51,744 nucleotides of DNA. Source: Candidatus Poribacteria bacterium (GTDB taxonomy: Bacteria > Poribacteria > WGA-4E > PCPOR2b). Positions 27,212-39,438 of the stretch are shown one piece after another. The translations under genes were made by a program, and so were the position numbers. Numbering within the stretch: the stretch's first letter is position 1; the number at the start of each line of letters is the position of its first letter. The notes under the pieces were generated by a model. That model had not been told where the DNA came from. It ran no database searches and worked only from the letters and a program-made list of their open reading frames with translations. The stretch is from positions 1-51,744 of the forward strand of contig JAJEAL010000098.1 in the NCBI GenBank assembly GCA_022822785.1. The letters run 5' to 3'.

Positions 27212-27282
27212 ACTCGATTACAGCAGTCATAAAAATACAAACGCTCACCATCGAAGCAACTTCGGTGGTGAGCGTTTTTTTT
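27091..27282 (+). promoter_or_regulatory. Transcription attenuator of ileS (four complementary segments)
   Basis: Segment 1 is CTCACCATC (27091-27099). Segment 2 is CGATGGTGGGC (27184-27194). Segment 3 is GCTCACCATCG (27243-27253). Segment 4 is CGGTGGTGAGC (27263-27273). Segments 1:2, 2:3 and 3:4 can each pair, with at most one G-U wobble each. Pairing 3:4 is the terminator; 2:3 is an antiterminator that excludes it. A ribosome reaching the stop at 27209 covers segment 2 and lets the terminator form. One stalled at the Ile codons leaves segment 2 free. Confidence 0.78.
27239..27282 (+). terminator. Intrinsic terminator upstream of ileS
   Basis: An 18-bp stem (27239-27256 with 27260-27277, one T-G wobble) has a CAA loop, and the T run spans 27275-27282. 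It lies 38 nt before the ileS ATG and after the leader peptide, so it must act as a conditional terminator. Confidence 0.92.
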
Positions 27283-27320
27283 GTAAGGAAGTTTACACAC
27301 ATTTTATACAGGAGAAAGGC

Positions 27321-30689
<3,369 letters not shown>

Positions 30690-30700
30690 ATCCTTCTAAT

Positions 30701-31885
30701 CTACTCCTTTGGATCAGTGTCAATATCAAGGTCGGATACGTCGATTTCGCCGGAAATGAGTTTGGGGAGCAGGAGATCGCGGGTTTGGCGGAGATTTTGG
30801 TTTTTCATTATCAGGTTTGCCAATTTTGCAAAGATTGGATTGATAATTTCTTCAAATTCACCACTTACTGATTCTGTAGGACTTAGCAGCGGAACTGCCA
30901 ACAGATCTGCCTTTCTGATTGCATTGAAGATAGATCCGCTTCCCATCGTGTCTTCCTCTTGGAATCTGTCTTTCAACTGTTGAAGTAAAAACGCCTGATT
31001 CCCATTCTTGCTCCGGATTGCAGAAAGTCCACGACCTATTACGATTTTCTTGTTGGCGATATTTATTCGTCCGACCGGTGCCCGGACACTAAATAATATA
31101 TCATTTGCTTCAGCAACGCGCTTTTGAATTGTGCAATAAACCCGATCTGTTGGAAATCGTTCTCCAAAGTCTGTAACTCCCTGATGGAAGGGTAAACCGT
31201 TGCCGGTTTCATTATAAAACTCGGATTTGGGTGACAATCCCATTATTATATGGCACGTTTGACCAAGCTGCTTAACTTCCCACCCCTGTGGTATCAATCC
31301 CAACTCCGACTCTACCATCTTCATCCCCTCGTGGCCGGGGAAGCGGAACTCGACAAACCATTGTCGGTAGATTGCCTGCGCCATCTCCTCAAGGATTTCG
31401 ATGCGGCGGGTGTTGTTCTTGATGAGGTCGTCGTAGGTGCTGAGGACTGCGGCGATTTTGTATCTGGACTCTGGATATGGAATTGGAAAATTCCTAATCT
31501 CGTTTTTAGTTAGATTTGAGTAGGTCGATCCACCGGCTAAGTTGAGTAAGCTGTTAAGTTTCCATTCTATACAGTAACGTATATACTTGGTATCCCGTAG
31601 AGTTTCACCGCGAATGGAACATACGCCACGTCCCAGCGAATATACTTGATCTGCCCAATTCATCCTTCCGGTTGATGCACGTACACAAAAGATTAAATCA
31701 CCAGTTTTGCATTCCTTCCTTGAATCTGTTGTGTAAAGCGTGCAATGCGGGTAGATTTCTCCAAACTCAGTTGGACCATTCAGCAATGGCAGACCAATTC
31801 CCTCATGATTATAGGTTGTTCCCCTGGGAGAGGTCCCCATAGTGATTGTGGCAACCTGATGCAAGGCAATCTCGGAATTACCCAT
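30701..31885 (-). CDS. hsdS: Type I restriction-modification specificity subunit HsdS (orphan)
   Basis: A 394-residue DNA-recognition subunit with two target-recognition domains (about 1-130 and 195-325), each followed by a helical spacer (RRIEILEEMAQAIYRQWFVEF and QNLRQTRDLLLPKLISGEIDV). The two domains resemble each other strongly. Both carry MG-SP, YN-GxGLP, TxFGExxP, VRAxxGRxN and GRG..IR at matching places, so the two half-sites may be the same or similar. GGAGGAG precedes the ATG. No hsdM or full hsdR lies in the window. It is complete but may serve a methylase encoded elsewhere. Confidence 0.9.
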   Translation of the reverse strand: MGNSEIALHQVATITMGTSPRGTTYNHEGIGLPLLNGPTEFGEIYPHCTLYTTDSRKECKTGDLIFCVRASTGRMNWADQVYSLGRGVCSIRGETLRDTKYIRYCIEWKLNSLLNLAGGSTYSNLTKNEIRNFPIPYPESRYKIAAVLSTYDDLIKNNTRRIEILEEMAQAIYRQWFVEFRFPGHEGMKMVESELGLIPQGWEVKQLGQTCHIIMGLSPKSEFYNETGNGLPFHQGVTDFGERFPTDRVYCTIQKRVAEANDILFSVRAPVGRINIANKKIVIGRGLSAIRSKNGNQAFLLQQLKDRFQEEDTMGSGSIFNAIRKADLLAVPLLSPTESVSGEFEEIINPIFAKLANLIMKNQNLRQTRDLLLPKLISGEIDVSDLDIDTDPKE

Positions 31886-32202
31886 TCATATCTCCTCCAG
31901 AATCATCGTAACATTCTGTCTGAATCAGGATTTACAGGATTTTAGGATTTACAGGATTAACCCTATCCATTTACATCTGTTATCCTGAGAATCCTTCCAT
32001 TCTCAATAGATTGGGATTAAGAGGCCTGAGAATTTTGTCTGAATCAGGATTTACGGGATTTTAGGATTTACAGGATTGATTTCGGCGATTGATGTTTATC
32101 AGACTGAGAATCCTTTCGTTCCTGATGGATTGGGATTAAGAAGCCTGAGAGTCGCCGATACGATCGGGGTGCGAGCACCTGATTCTGACAAGTTACGCCG
32201 TA
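31886..32202. repeat. Direct repeats R1 and R2 downstream of the GxxExxY gene
   Basis: R1 begins at 31917 and R2 at 32036, both with TGTCTGAATCAGGATTTAC followed by degenerate AGGATT units. R2 spans 156 nt (32036-32191). It matches R3 (32627-32782) end to end; the last 48 nt, from CCTGAGAGTCGCCGATACGA onward, are identical. R1 lacks that last part. No gene lies here; R2 ends 11 nt from the GxxExxY stop. Confidence 0.9.
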
Positions 32203-32604
32203 CTATCTCCTGCTTGCGCGGGGATTTACGGGTTTCTTTTTATCGTTGAATATCCGTCTGTATTCCAAACTGCTCGCTCCGAAATTGATTAGCAGACCGA
32301 TTTCAAAGTCGTAAGCCACCAGATAGTTTTTGGCTTGTGCGATATGAACCTCCTCAAGGGCAGTCAAGGCTTTTAATTCAACGACGACCTGATTGGCGAC
32401 AATAAAATCGGCGCGTCTCGTTCCCACATCAACGCCTCGATAATAAATAGGCTGCTCCACTTCTCGACCAAAGCTGAGTCCAGCACTTTCCAGCTCAAGG
32501 GCAAAACATCTCTGATAGATTACCTCCTGAAAGCCGTTCCCAAGTATTTTATGCACTTCTAGTGCACAACCGATAATTTGATATGTCAATTTATCATCTA
32601 TCAT
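32203..32604 (-). CDS. GxxExxY family protein
   Basis: A 133-residue protein of the GxxExxY (PF13366) family, with the name-giving motif at G24, E27 and Y30 (LGNGFQEVIY). The following core, RRADFIVANQVVVELKAL, has the D...E-x-K arrangement of PD-(D/E)XK nucleases; no activity is established for the family. It stands between repeats R2 and R3 in direct orientation. AAGGATT, the likely ribosome site 8 nt before the ATG, is itself made by the edge of the repeat array. From memory, such genes are often embedded in the same TCTGAATCAGGATTTAC repeats in unrelated bacteria. Confidence 0.88.
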   Translation of the reverse strand: MIDDKLTYQIIGCALEVHKILGNGFQEVIYQRCFALELESAGLSFGREVEQPIYYRGVDVGTRRADFIVANQVVVELKALTALEEVHIAQAKNYLVAYDFEIGLLINFGASSLEYRRIFNDKKKPVNPRASRR

Positions 32605-32802
32605 CCTGAGAATCCTTGTTACATTTTGTCTGAATCAGGATTTACGGGATTTAAGGATTTACAGGATTGATTCTATCCGTTGGTACTTGTCATCCTGCTA
32701 ATCCTTGCCTTCCCGATAGATTGGGATTAAGAGACCTGAGAGTCGCCGATACGATCGGGGTGCGAGCACCTGATTCTGACAATAAGCACCATCTTATCTT
32801 GC
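32605..32802. repeat. Direct repeat R3 upstream of the GxxExxY gene
   Basis: R3 is 156 nt (32627-32782), the same length as R2 and starting 591 nt from it. Its start and its last 48 nt match R2 closely. ATCCTGAGAATCCTT at its edge also occurs inside R1. Together R2 and R3 bracket one gene, like a composite unit. Confidence 0.9.
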
Positions 32803-33075
32803 CTATTTCTTTGTGATCCGTCCCTTTAATTTTTCTCGAAGCCAGAAGTTCACCAATTTTTCAGCCGATATGCCCTGTTTTGTTGCATGTGCCTTGATCT
32901 GTTCAGCGATCTCACGTTCAACTGGAACTAGATTATAATTTGGCTTGAGATTGACCTGAAAATCCACTTCGTTAGTCTCATCCCAATAATCGGCAAGGCT
33001 ATGGGTATCCCAAAATTCGCCGATTTCCTCTGGGGTTGCATTGGGAGGGGGCATTGGGGCTCGCTTTTTATTCAT
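32803..33075 (-). CDS. CopG-type antitoxin-like protein, orphan
   Basis: A 90-residue protein from the ATG at 33075 (MNKKRAPMPPP); a start at 33147 would add 24 unlikely residues. It shows ATPEEIGEFWDTHSLADYWDETNEVDFQVNL, the typical front of CopG-antitoxin family (PF12441) proteins. A ribbon-helix-helix-like C-terminus follows (VEREIAEQIKAHATKQGISAEKLVNFWLREKL). Such genes usually sit beside a BrnT-like toxin, but none is visible on either side. It may be a solo survivor of a toxin-antitoxin pair. No strong ribosome site precedes it. Confidence 0.72.
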   Translation of the reverse strand: MNKKRAPMPPPNATPEEIGEFWDTHSLADYWDETNEVDFQVNLKPNYNLVPVEREIAEQIKAHATKQGISAEKLVNFWLREKLKGRITKK

Positions 33076-33203
33076 TTTTTTATTTAGGTGAGGGGAGTGC
33101 ATGTGTAGCAATTTTAGTAGGTTAACCCTACACATTGTGCTCCGCATGAAGATTAATTTATTAATTGGGTAATTTCCGAGCGGTGTCCGGTGCGGTTTGC
33201 AAC

Positions 33204-33262
33204 CGCACCTACCGGGTCTAGGGGAAAATATAGAATTACCCGATTATTTTCTGAAACCTCAT
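33204..33262 (+). repeat. 59-nt dispersed repeat, copy 2
   Basis: This copy matches 6421-6479 in the same orientation: CGCACCTACCGGG, a variable stretch, AAAATATAGAATTA, a variable stretch, then ATTTTCTGAAACCTCAT. Both copies are preceded by a TGCGGTT/AACCGCA-type hairpin. It lies just downstream of the Gfo/Idh stop. Confidence 0.8.
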
Positions 33263-33282
33263 CTGGAGCGAAAGATTGAATG

Positions 33283-34305
33283 TTACTTATTACGTTCGAT
33301 GGCGACTTCCCGCTTCTCTTCCCAAGACTGAACAATGGCTTCTACGACACGCAACGCCTGAAGTCCGTCCCGCCCGGATGGCAGCGGTGGACGATCATTG
33401 AGGAGGTCATCGACAAACGCCTTGACGCGCCACGCAAAGGTGCCGTCAAAGGCGAGTTCCTCCATCCGAAAAATGGAGGGGCGGTATTCCTCGACGACCG
33501 AATCCTCACGTCGCATCAGGGTGGCACGACTGAGGACATTATCCACAACAATCTCTGCATTCATACCACAGATTTCGAGGCGTTCGATAGGATGCGTGAA
33601 ATCACTGTCCCAGCTGGCGAGCAGCGAAGCGACAGCATCGGTCTCATATCGTGCGGAGATAGCCATGCTCGTCCAGCACGGGTGCTCATCGGGGTTCGCG
33701 TCTTTGATACGTGGATGTGCCATCTGCGAGCAGACCGCTACGATTTCGCCCCCAAACCAGCGCAACAGATCGATTGCGTGGGTCTGAAGTTCGTACAGCA
33801 GATAGTAGGGGCCCTTCCACGTCGAAACTGGTCCCCCTTGTGACAGTTTCATGTCGATGTACGCGATTTGTCCACATGCGCCGCTATCAAACCATTCCCG
33901 CGCTTTCGCATATCCCGGTGCGAAGCGTCGGTTGTAGTCGATAGCGAGATGTACCCCTTTCTCCTCCGCCTTTGCGACCATCTGTTCTGCTTCATTAATG
34001 TCCAGTGACAACGGTTTCTCGCACATCACATGCTTCCCTGCTTCCAAGCATTCGATGACTGGCTCGAAGTGCAGGTGGTCTGCCGTAACAACGTCAATTG
34101 CCTCACACTCTTCGTTTGCTACCATCTCTTGGATTGACGGATACCAATTCGGAACCCCGAGTTCTTGGGCGCGATTTTTCGCTTTTTCCTCGTCAATATC
34201 ACAAACAGCAACGAGTTCGGCTTGGGGGTGTTCGAGATATCCAAGTTGGTGTCGTCGTCCAATAACACCACATCCCACTGCTGCTACTTTTAATTTTTCT
34301 GGCAT
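33283..34305 (-). CDS. Gfo/Idh/MocA family oxidoreductase
   Basis: A 340-residue NAD(P)-dependent dehydrogenase that acts on sugars or cyclitols. The N-terminal Rossmann motif is GCGVIGRRH. The MCEKPLSLD motif carries the catalytic-type lysine. The C-terminal domain has YYLLYELQTHAIDLLRWFGG, where the conserved His lies. AAAGGA precedes the ATG. The gene stands alone between repeat-rich intergenic regions, so no pathway can be inferred. Confidence 0.9.
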   Translation of the reverse strand: MPEKLKVAAVGCGVIGRRHQLGYLEHPQAELVAVCDIDEEKAKNRAQELGVPNWYPSIQEMVANEECEAIDVVTADHLHFEPVIECLEAGKHVMCEKPLSLDINEAEQMVAKAEEKGVHLAIDYNRRFAPGYAKAREWFDSGACGQIAYIDMKLSQGGPVSTWKGPYYLLYELQTHAIDLLRWFGGEIVAVCSQMAHPRIKDANPDEHPCWTSMAISARYETDAVASLLASWDSDFTHPIERLEICGMNAEIVVDNVLSRATLMRREDSVVEEYRPSIFRMEELAFDGTFAWRVKAFVDDLLNDRPPLPSGRDGLQALRVVEAIVQSWEEKREVAIERNK

Positions 34306-34845
34306 TTTGTGTCCTTTCGATTGATTCAGCTAGAAAGGGATTATCGTGCTATCACATTATGAATAATTGGTGAATTTTAGAATTACTTGGACACTCTATA
34401 CCGGCGCAGTTGGAAACAGCGCCTACCAAATGGGAGACTGGACAGCGCAGTTGGAAACAGCGCCTACCAAACATGGGGATCGAAAGTGTCTACATATTTA
34501 TATTGTTTACCAATAATCCGAGTGATAGATTCCACATGCTGCTCCGCTGGCGCAGTGATTTGAGCGCCTGTGTATTCTATAGACATGCTGCTCCGCTGGC
34601 GCGGAAGATACTACCAATATTTTTTATATATCTATTGGCCCGGTAGGACTTTGGGTCAGGCAAGTCGCTAAAGTAATACGCCTACTGCTACCAACTAAGG
34701 ACATAATAGCATATCGCAAATTCAGATGATACAAGTTTCTGAGTTCCTTGATCCACCACAAGAATTATGCTATAATGTTGATTGAGTTGAATTGCAGATA
34801 TGTGGATGCCCCAATACATAAAACGGAAGTCCAATCCTTGAAGCT
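34306..34845. repeat. Repeat-rich intergenic region, no gene
   Basis: Open frames here are made of repeats. Visible are the TTTTAGAATTACTTGGACAC segment (34374-34397, sister of 13427-13449) and two copies of GCGCAGTTGGAAACAGCGCC (34404 and 34445). ACATGCTGCTCCGCTGGCGC occurs twice, at 34534-34553 and 34583-34602. The region separates the divergent Gfo/Idh and AddB-like genes, so promoters of both must lie here. TATAAT at about 34773 is a candidate for the plus strand. Confidence 0.7.
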
Positions 34846-37800
34846 ATGATAACCACACTAACCAAAGGACAGGTTCCCCTACCTCTCAATCGTGAAATCC
34901 ATGCCCGCCTTGTAGACGGCTGCGCGGATACATTCTTGCATATCGTCCCGACTGACCATGCCCGACTCAAATGGTGTCGCGAATATCTAAGAGGCACCCC
35001 AAACCGAGTAGTCGCAGACTTACATATTTTCAGTCTCGAATACCTTGTGCGGTTATTGTATAGGCGTCTTAACGTCGGACGGAGACGGATTGGCGCGGGG
35101 ATTCAAACGGTGTGGACACACGAAATCATGGAGCAGGAGCCATTCCCGTTCTTGCGGTCACACCCTGACACTCCTGTTCCTCAAGGAACGGCTAGGCAGC
35201 TGAGAGAAGCAATCAATCAGTTGAAAACGGGGGGAGTAGATTGGCAGCAGCTGCAAACCGAGCTAGATTCAGGCGATGCGGATGCCCCGGATAAACTAGC
35301 AGACTTAATAACGCTGTATAAATCGTATGAGACGCGTCTCGGATCACGATGGGTAGATCGCGCAGATGTACATCGTACCGTTTCCCAATTTCTGACTGTT
35401 AATCGAAGCCGTGCAGGACGATTGATGAAGGCCATTTTTCCTGCCGTTGATCTCGTTGTTGTCAGCGGCTTCGATGTGTTGTCACCGTTTGATCTTGCAA
35501 TTCTGACCGGCATCAGTAACTTGCCTTGGCTGAAAATGGGTGTTGTGTTGGACTTTGATGCACAGAACGAATCCCTGTTTGGGCATGTCAAAGCCGGTTA
35601 TGACCAATTTCGACGCTGTGGGTTTGAACCGCACGATGCGGCAGAAACTCCGGGCGCAGCTCATCGGTCTTACTTCGCTAGAAATCTGTTTCACACAGAG
35701 CGAGGTGAAAGCGTTTTGACTGACAAGCTAGCACTTACAGAGGAGATTTCCCTGTTACACCCACCAAACCGAGTCCAAGAGGTGGAGGAAATCGCTAAGT
35801 TAATCAAGCGACTTGTGTTGAGTCAATCCTCACCTGCGCTAGATCAGATATGTGTTACCTTTCACAGGCTTGACACCTATGCGCCTCTCATCCGTGAAAT
35901 CTTTCCACTCTACGGCATCCCTTACGCTATGGAGTGGGGTGAAAGGCTTGAAAATTCTACGGTCGTTGTATCAATCTTTTCCCTGCTAGAGCAAATCCAA
36001 GGAAGCGCCTCCCCTCAAGCTCGAAGGAAAGTTTTGCAAAGTCCCTATTTTCAGATTGATGATTTGGAGTCGGTGATTCACGATTGCGGGTTAAACGGAG
36101 AACTATCGCCGCAGGTTTTTCGAGAATCCTTTAATCAGTTGATGGTTACCTTAAAAATCGACAAGCAAATCCTAAAGGGCAGCTGGGAGTCCAAAACCAG
36201 ATTTGCCGCACACAAAATCAACGCCTATCGCCAATTCCGCAGACTCATTGACGAGCTGGTTGACTTTCTGACAATGAGTGCGGGATCTGAAGTGTGTTAT
36301 CCGCTTAGACGCTATATCAATTGGCTTCGATTGATGGTATCACAAGCTACCTATCAGTGGGGGAATCCAAACGGCGACGGGGTCCGTATTCTGCCGCTTA
36401 TCCAGACGAAGGATTTATCGTTTGATACAGTCCTCTTGGGCGGCTTGGTTGATGGCGAATTTCCCGCTGTTTTTCGCGTTGATACCTTTCTGCCTGCCCA
36501 GCGACGAGGTGCGGAATCGGATCGACTGCGCGAAGACCGTTTCCTTTTTTATCAAGTGCTTACCCTTTATCGTAAACGACTGTACCTGCTGAGCCCGCAA
36601 CATGATGGCGACATTGAGTTGGTACCTTCAGCGTTTGTCGACGAATTGCAGCGTATCGCTGAAATTGACTCCCTCGCAGATGACGACAACACCCTTTTTA
36701 GTACGGAGCATTTCCTCAAAAATTATGGTGTGTCCGTTTGGGAACGTCCAGGAACGAAACCTGTGGCGGAATCCGCGGTTACGGCGCCGATATTGCCAAT
36801 GCTTCATTTGGTCGGGCACAATGTCTGTGTGGAAAAAAGCCGTACTGTTACGGGTGAACTTCGGCAGTACGAAGGCAATCTTCTTCCGCACTTACTGTCC
36901 GATCCAAGTCGTCGGGCACTCGAGCGACGCCGCAAAAGAACCTATTCGATAACCCAGTTGGAAACCTATGGCGCGTGCCCCTTCCGGTATTTCTCCAATC
37001 GGATATTGAGCCTTAACGTAGCCGAAGAGGAAGAAACAGAGTTGACAAGCTTGGAGAAAGGGAGCTTGGCGCATAAAATCCTGTTTGAGTTTTATGATAG
37101 CCGTCGTGAGGAACCACCAATTTCTGAATGTGAAGATGAGACGTTTCAGGAAGTGGTCGGGACACTCCAGCAAATCGCTCGACAGCATCTAGCTGAAGAA
37201 AAAGCGAAACGTGGTCTCAACCGATCCGAAACACTGTTTTGGGATATTGAAGCGGAAAGGTTAATCGGCGGTCACGGTAGGGCCGGCATCTTGCCCACGT
37301 TTCTTGAGGCGGAAAGGGAACGAACATTTGAGGTGCACCCCCGTTACTTTGAAGTTGAGTTTGGTCCCAGTAACAGATCTGCGCCTGCTGACCCATTTCT
37401 CGGGAGTAGGGAGCCGATTAAGGTTGGGGATGTATGCTTATCAGGTCGGATTGATAGGGTGGAGTTGGGAAACGGGTTGTTTGTTATCGGAGACTATAAA
37501 ACGGGTAGAACCACGCCTAAGTTAAACGATATTCTTGAAGGGCGTAGTCTACAACTGCCACTCTATATCGCTGTTGTAGAACAATTATTGGAACGACAAT
37601 CGTCCTCAGAGCAAGGTTGTGACCATGAGCTTGAATCGGTGCAAGGGGTGGGAGGCGTGTACTACGTTTTGCAAGAGGAGAGCAGAGCGGAACTCGGTAT
37701 CGGCGATAGAGAATACAACAAAAGGGCGTTTCAGGCTTTCTCTCAAAACCGCCAGCTAGTGCCGAATCGATGGTATGATGTTGAGGATACGGAGGGCAAC

Positions 37801-37983
37801 TCGGAATTTAATGCCCTTAGGTCCATCGTTGATGAGGCGATTGAATATGCCAATCAGTATGTTAGCTCAATTGCGGACGGGCAGTTTCAGCTGACGCAGC
37901 ACGACAAAACGAAGGTCTGTCGCTACTGTTCTTTCAAACGGATCTGCCGTGTGGGTGCCGTTGTGGAGGAGCCGACCGCTTAA
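34846..37983 (+). CDS. addB: AddB-like PD-(D/E)XK nuclease subunit
   Basis: A 1,045-residue protein resembling AddB/RexB, the partner of AddA in double-strand break processing. The N-terminal helicase-like half lacks a Walker A motif: the position usually GRxGSGKT reads KGQVPLPLN. The C-terminal nuclease has GRIDRVE...VIGDYKTGR with the Asp and DxK residues (about 865-890). Four cysteines at 711, 1025, 1028 and 1034 form the iron-sulfur staple pattern. Helicase-type remnants RLREDRFLFYQVLT and QTKDLSFDTVLLGG are present. No addA lies beside it. It could be another member of this nuclease family. Confidence 0.83.
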   Translation: MITTLTKGQVPLPLNREIHARLVDGCADTFLHIVPTDHARLKWCREYLRGTPNRVVADLHIFSLEYLVRLLYRRLNVGRRRIGAGIQTVWTHEIMEQEPFPFLRSHPDTPVPQGTARQLREAINQLKTGGVDWQQLQTELDSGDADAPDKLADLITLYKSYETRLGSRWVDRADVHRTVSQFLTVNRSRAGRLMKAIFPAVDLVVVSGFDVLSPFDLAILTGISNLPWLKMGVVLDFDAQNESLFGHVKAGYDQFRRCGFEPHDAAETPGAAHRSYFARNLFHTERGESVLTDKLALTEEISLLHPPNRVQEVEEIAKLIKRLVLSQSSPALDQICVTFHRLDTYAPLIREIFPLYGIPYAMEWGERLENSTVVVSIFSLLEQIQGSASPQARRKVLQSPYFQIDDLESVIHDCGLNGELSPQVFRESFNQLMVTLKIDKQILKGSWESKTRFAAHKINAYRQFRRLIDELVDFLTMSAGSEVCYPLRRYINWLRLMVSQATYQWGNPNGDGVRILPLIQTKDLSFDTVLLGGLVDGEFPAVFRVDTFLPAQRRGAESDRLREDRFLFYQVLTLYRKRLYLLSPQHDGDIELVPSAFVDELQRIAEIDSLADDDNTLFSTEHFLKNYGVSVWERPGTKPVAESAVTAPILPMLHLVGHNVCVEKSRTVTGELRQYEGNLLPHLLSDPSRRALERRRKRTYSITQLETYGACPFRYFSNRILSLNVAEEEETELTSLEKGSLAHKILFEFYDSRREEPPISECEDETFQEVVGTLQQIARQHLAEEKAKRGLNRSETLFWDIEAERLIGGHGRAGILPTFLEAERERTFEVHPRYFEVEFGPSNRSAPADPFLGSREPIKVGDVCLSGRIDRVELGNGLFVIGDYKTGRTTPKLNDILEGRSLQLPLYIAVVEQLLERQSSSEQGCDHELESVQGVGGVYYVLQEESRAELGIGDREYNKRAFQAFSQNRQLVPNRWYDVEDTEGNSEFNALRSIVDEAIEYANQYVSSIADGQFQLTQHDKTKVCRYCSFKRICRVGAVVEEPTA

Positions 37984-38280
37984 CAGATTCGTGTTCGTTA
38001 ATCCTCATAGGTAGATAGAGTTGCAACGGATATGCTATAATTACGCAAGACATAATGCGTGAAACGTGAAACGTAATTGGATTGTTGCTAGTAACAATCC
38101 GATTGAGAGCTGTATAAACATTTGGTGGGGGGGTGGTGAGGGGGCCACCTCCACATTGTTTTAGCATTCGTTCCACCAATCTGCCTGATTTTTTATTAGT
38201 GGCGCTTCGTGGAATGAACCAGTGTACTAATGAACTAACTTACGTTTTACTGATTGCCGGACAAGGAGCGAAATTATCTT
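37984..38280. repeat. Intergenic region with GTGAAACGT units and a hairpin
   Basis: ATGCGTGAAACGTGAAACGT (38055-38074) is related to sequences at 24851-24878 and 50059-50083. A perfect 8-bp stem GGATTGTT/AACAATCC with loop GCTAGT lies at 38079-38100. Several ORFs cross it but none has a domain. Confidence 0.65.
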
Positions 38281-39438
38281 ATGTATGTTGAAGGGCTTTT
38301 ATCGTCGTTGACCCGTGTAAAGAAAGCGCGTTCTCTACGTGCCTCCTCGTGGGACACAACCGGAAGAAATAACGATGCTTGGACTATTGAACCTAACGAG
38401 ACACGTGTCCTCGCTGATATCAAGGGACCCGGTTGTATCAACCACATCTGGATGACCCAACGCGACGGTTACCGGAATGTCCTCTTACGAGTCTTTTGGG
38501 ATGACGAAGAACATCCCAGCGTCCTCTGTCCGCTCGGTGATTTTTTCGGATTAGGCAACGAAATTGTAAATTCCTACGATTCGCTGCTGTTTTCGGCATC
38601 AACCGCAGGGAACAATCAGTTCAATACGGGTTGTGCGTTGAATTGCTACGCGCAGATGCCGTTCAACAAATCGGCGCGAGTTGAGCTTGTCAATGAGGGC
38701 GATGAACCCCACCGTCAATACTTCTACATCGACTACGAGCGCTACGATCAACCTCTCGACGATGATGTGGCTTACTTCCATGCCCAGTTTCGCCGCAAAA
38801 ATCCGTGTGATGGCTGGGGGCACGAGATTCGGGTCAACACACCGGAAGCGAACATTGTCAACGCAGAAAGGCTAGCTTGGGACAGTAACTACCTTATCCT
38901 TGAAGCAGCGGGACGCGGACACTATATCGGTTGCAACCTTTCCGTCACCAATTTTCAAGGTACATGGTGGGGTGAAGGGGATGATATGATTTGGGTCGAT
39001 GGCTATAAGTGGCCCCCTGACCTCCACGGCACAGGTTCGGAGGACTATCTTAACCAAGCGTGGGGGATGCAAGCTAACGCATTTCGACACAACGGTTCAT
39101 CACTTTATGAATCTAACACAGGTGGCTATCAAACCTCGTATGTATTTCATCTCGAAAATCCGATTCGATTTGAGAAGGAGATTCGTGCTACCATCGAGCA
39201 CGGTCATGGGAATCATCTTCGTAATGAAACATCTTCGGTCGCCTACTGGTATCAGCTTGAACCCCACAGACCTTTCGGAATTTTACCGATTCAGCAGCGA
39301 AAACCCGTGCTCAAGTCTGAAGATGGAGGGTGGCTCATTGATGACGCTGCACAGATACCACAATCGGAACCGGTGCTGAATGATGAAATGGGGAAAATGA
39401 AAGCACAATGGGAGGCAAAGCAGAAAACTGAAGCCTAA
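38281..39438 (+). CDS. GH172 (DUF2961) family glycoside hydrolase-like protein
   Basis: A 385-residue double jelly-roll protein of the DUF2961/GH172 family, whose characterised members cleave fructofuranosidic or arabinofuranosidic links. Diagnostic stretches are SSWDTTGRNNDAW, GPGCINHIW, LGDFFGLG, GEGDDMIWVDG and GTGSEDYLNQAWG, with conserved acidic residues in the last two. No signal peptide is visible, so it may be cytoplasmic. The ATG at 38281 has AAGGAG 12 nt upstream. It precedes the 1,310-residue protein by 201 nt. Confidence 0.87.
   Translation: MYVEGLLSSLTRVKKARSLRASSWDTTGRNNDAWTIEPNETRVLADIKGPGCINHIWMTQRDGYRNVLLRVFWDDEEHPSVLCPLGDFFGLGNEIVNSYDSLLFSASTAGNNQFNTGCALNCYAQMPFNKSARVELVNEGDEPHRQYFYIDYERYDQPLDDDVAYFHAQFRRKNPCDGWGHEIRVNTPEANIVNAERLAWDSNYLILEAAGRGHYIGCNLSVTNFQGTWWGEGDDMIWVDGYKWPPDLHGTGSEDYLNQAWGMQANAFRHNGSSLYESNTGGYQTSYVFHLENPIRFEKEIRATIEHGHGNHLRNETSSVAYWYQLEPHRPFGILPIQQRKPVLKSEDGGWLIDDAAQIPQSEPVLNDEMGKMKAQWEAKQKTEA

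Noticed and set aside
27000-27320. T-box riboswitch for ileS
   Set aside because: No T-box consensus (UGGN within AGGGUGGNACCGCG) or specifier stem is visible; the leader peptide and alternative hairpins explain the terminator.
31917-32100. CRISPR array at the TCTGAATCAGG repeats
   Set aside because: Only three long copies with unequal spacing, one on the far side of a gene, and no cas genes.
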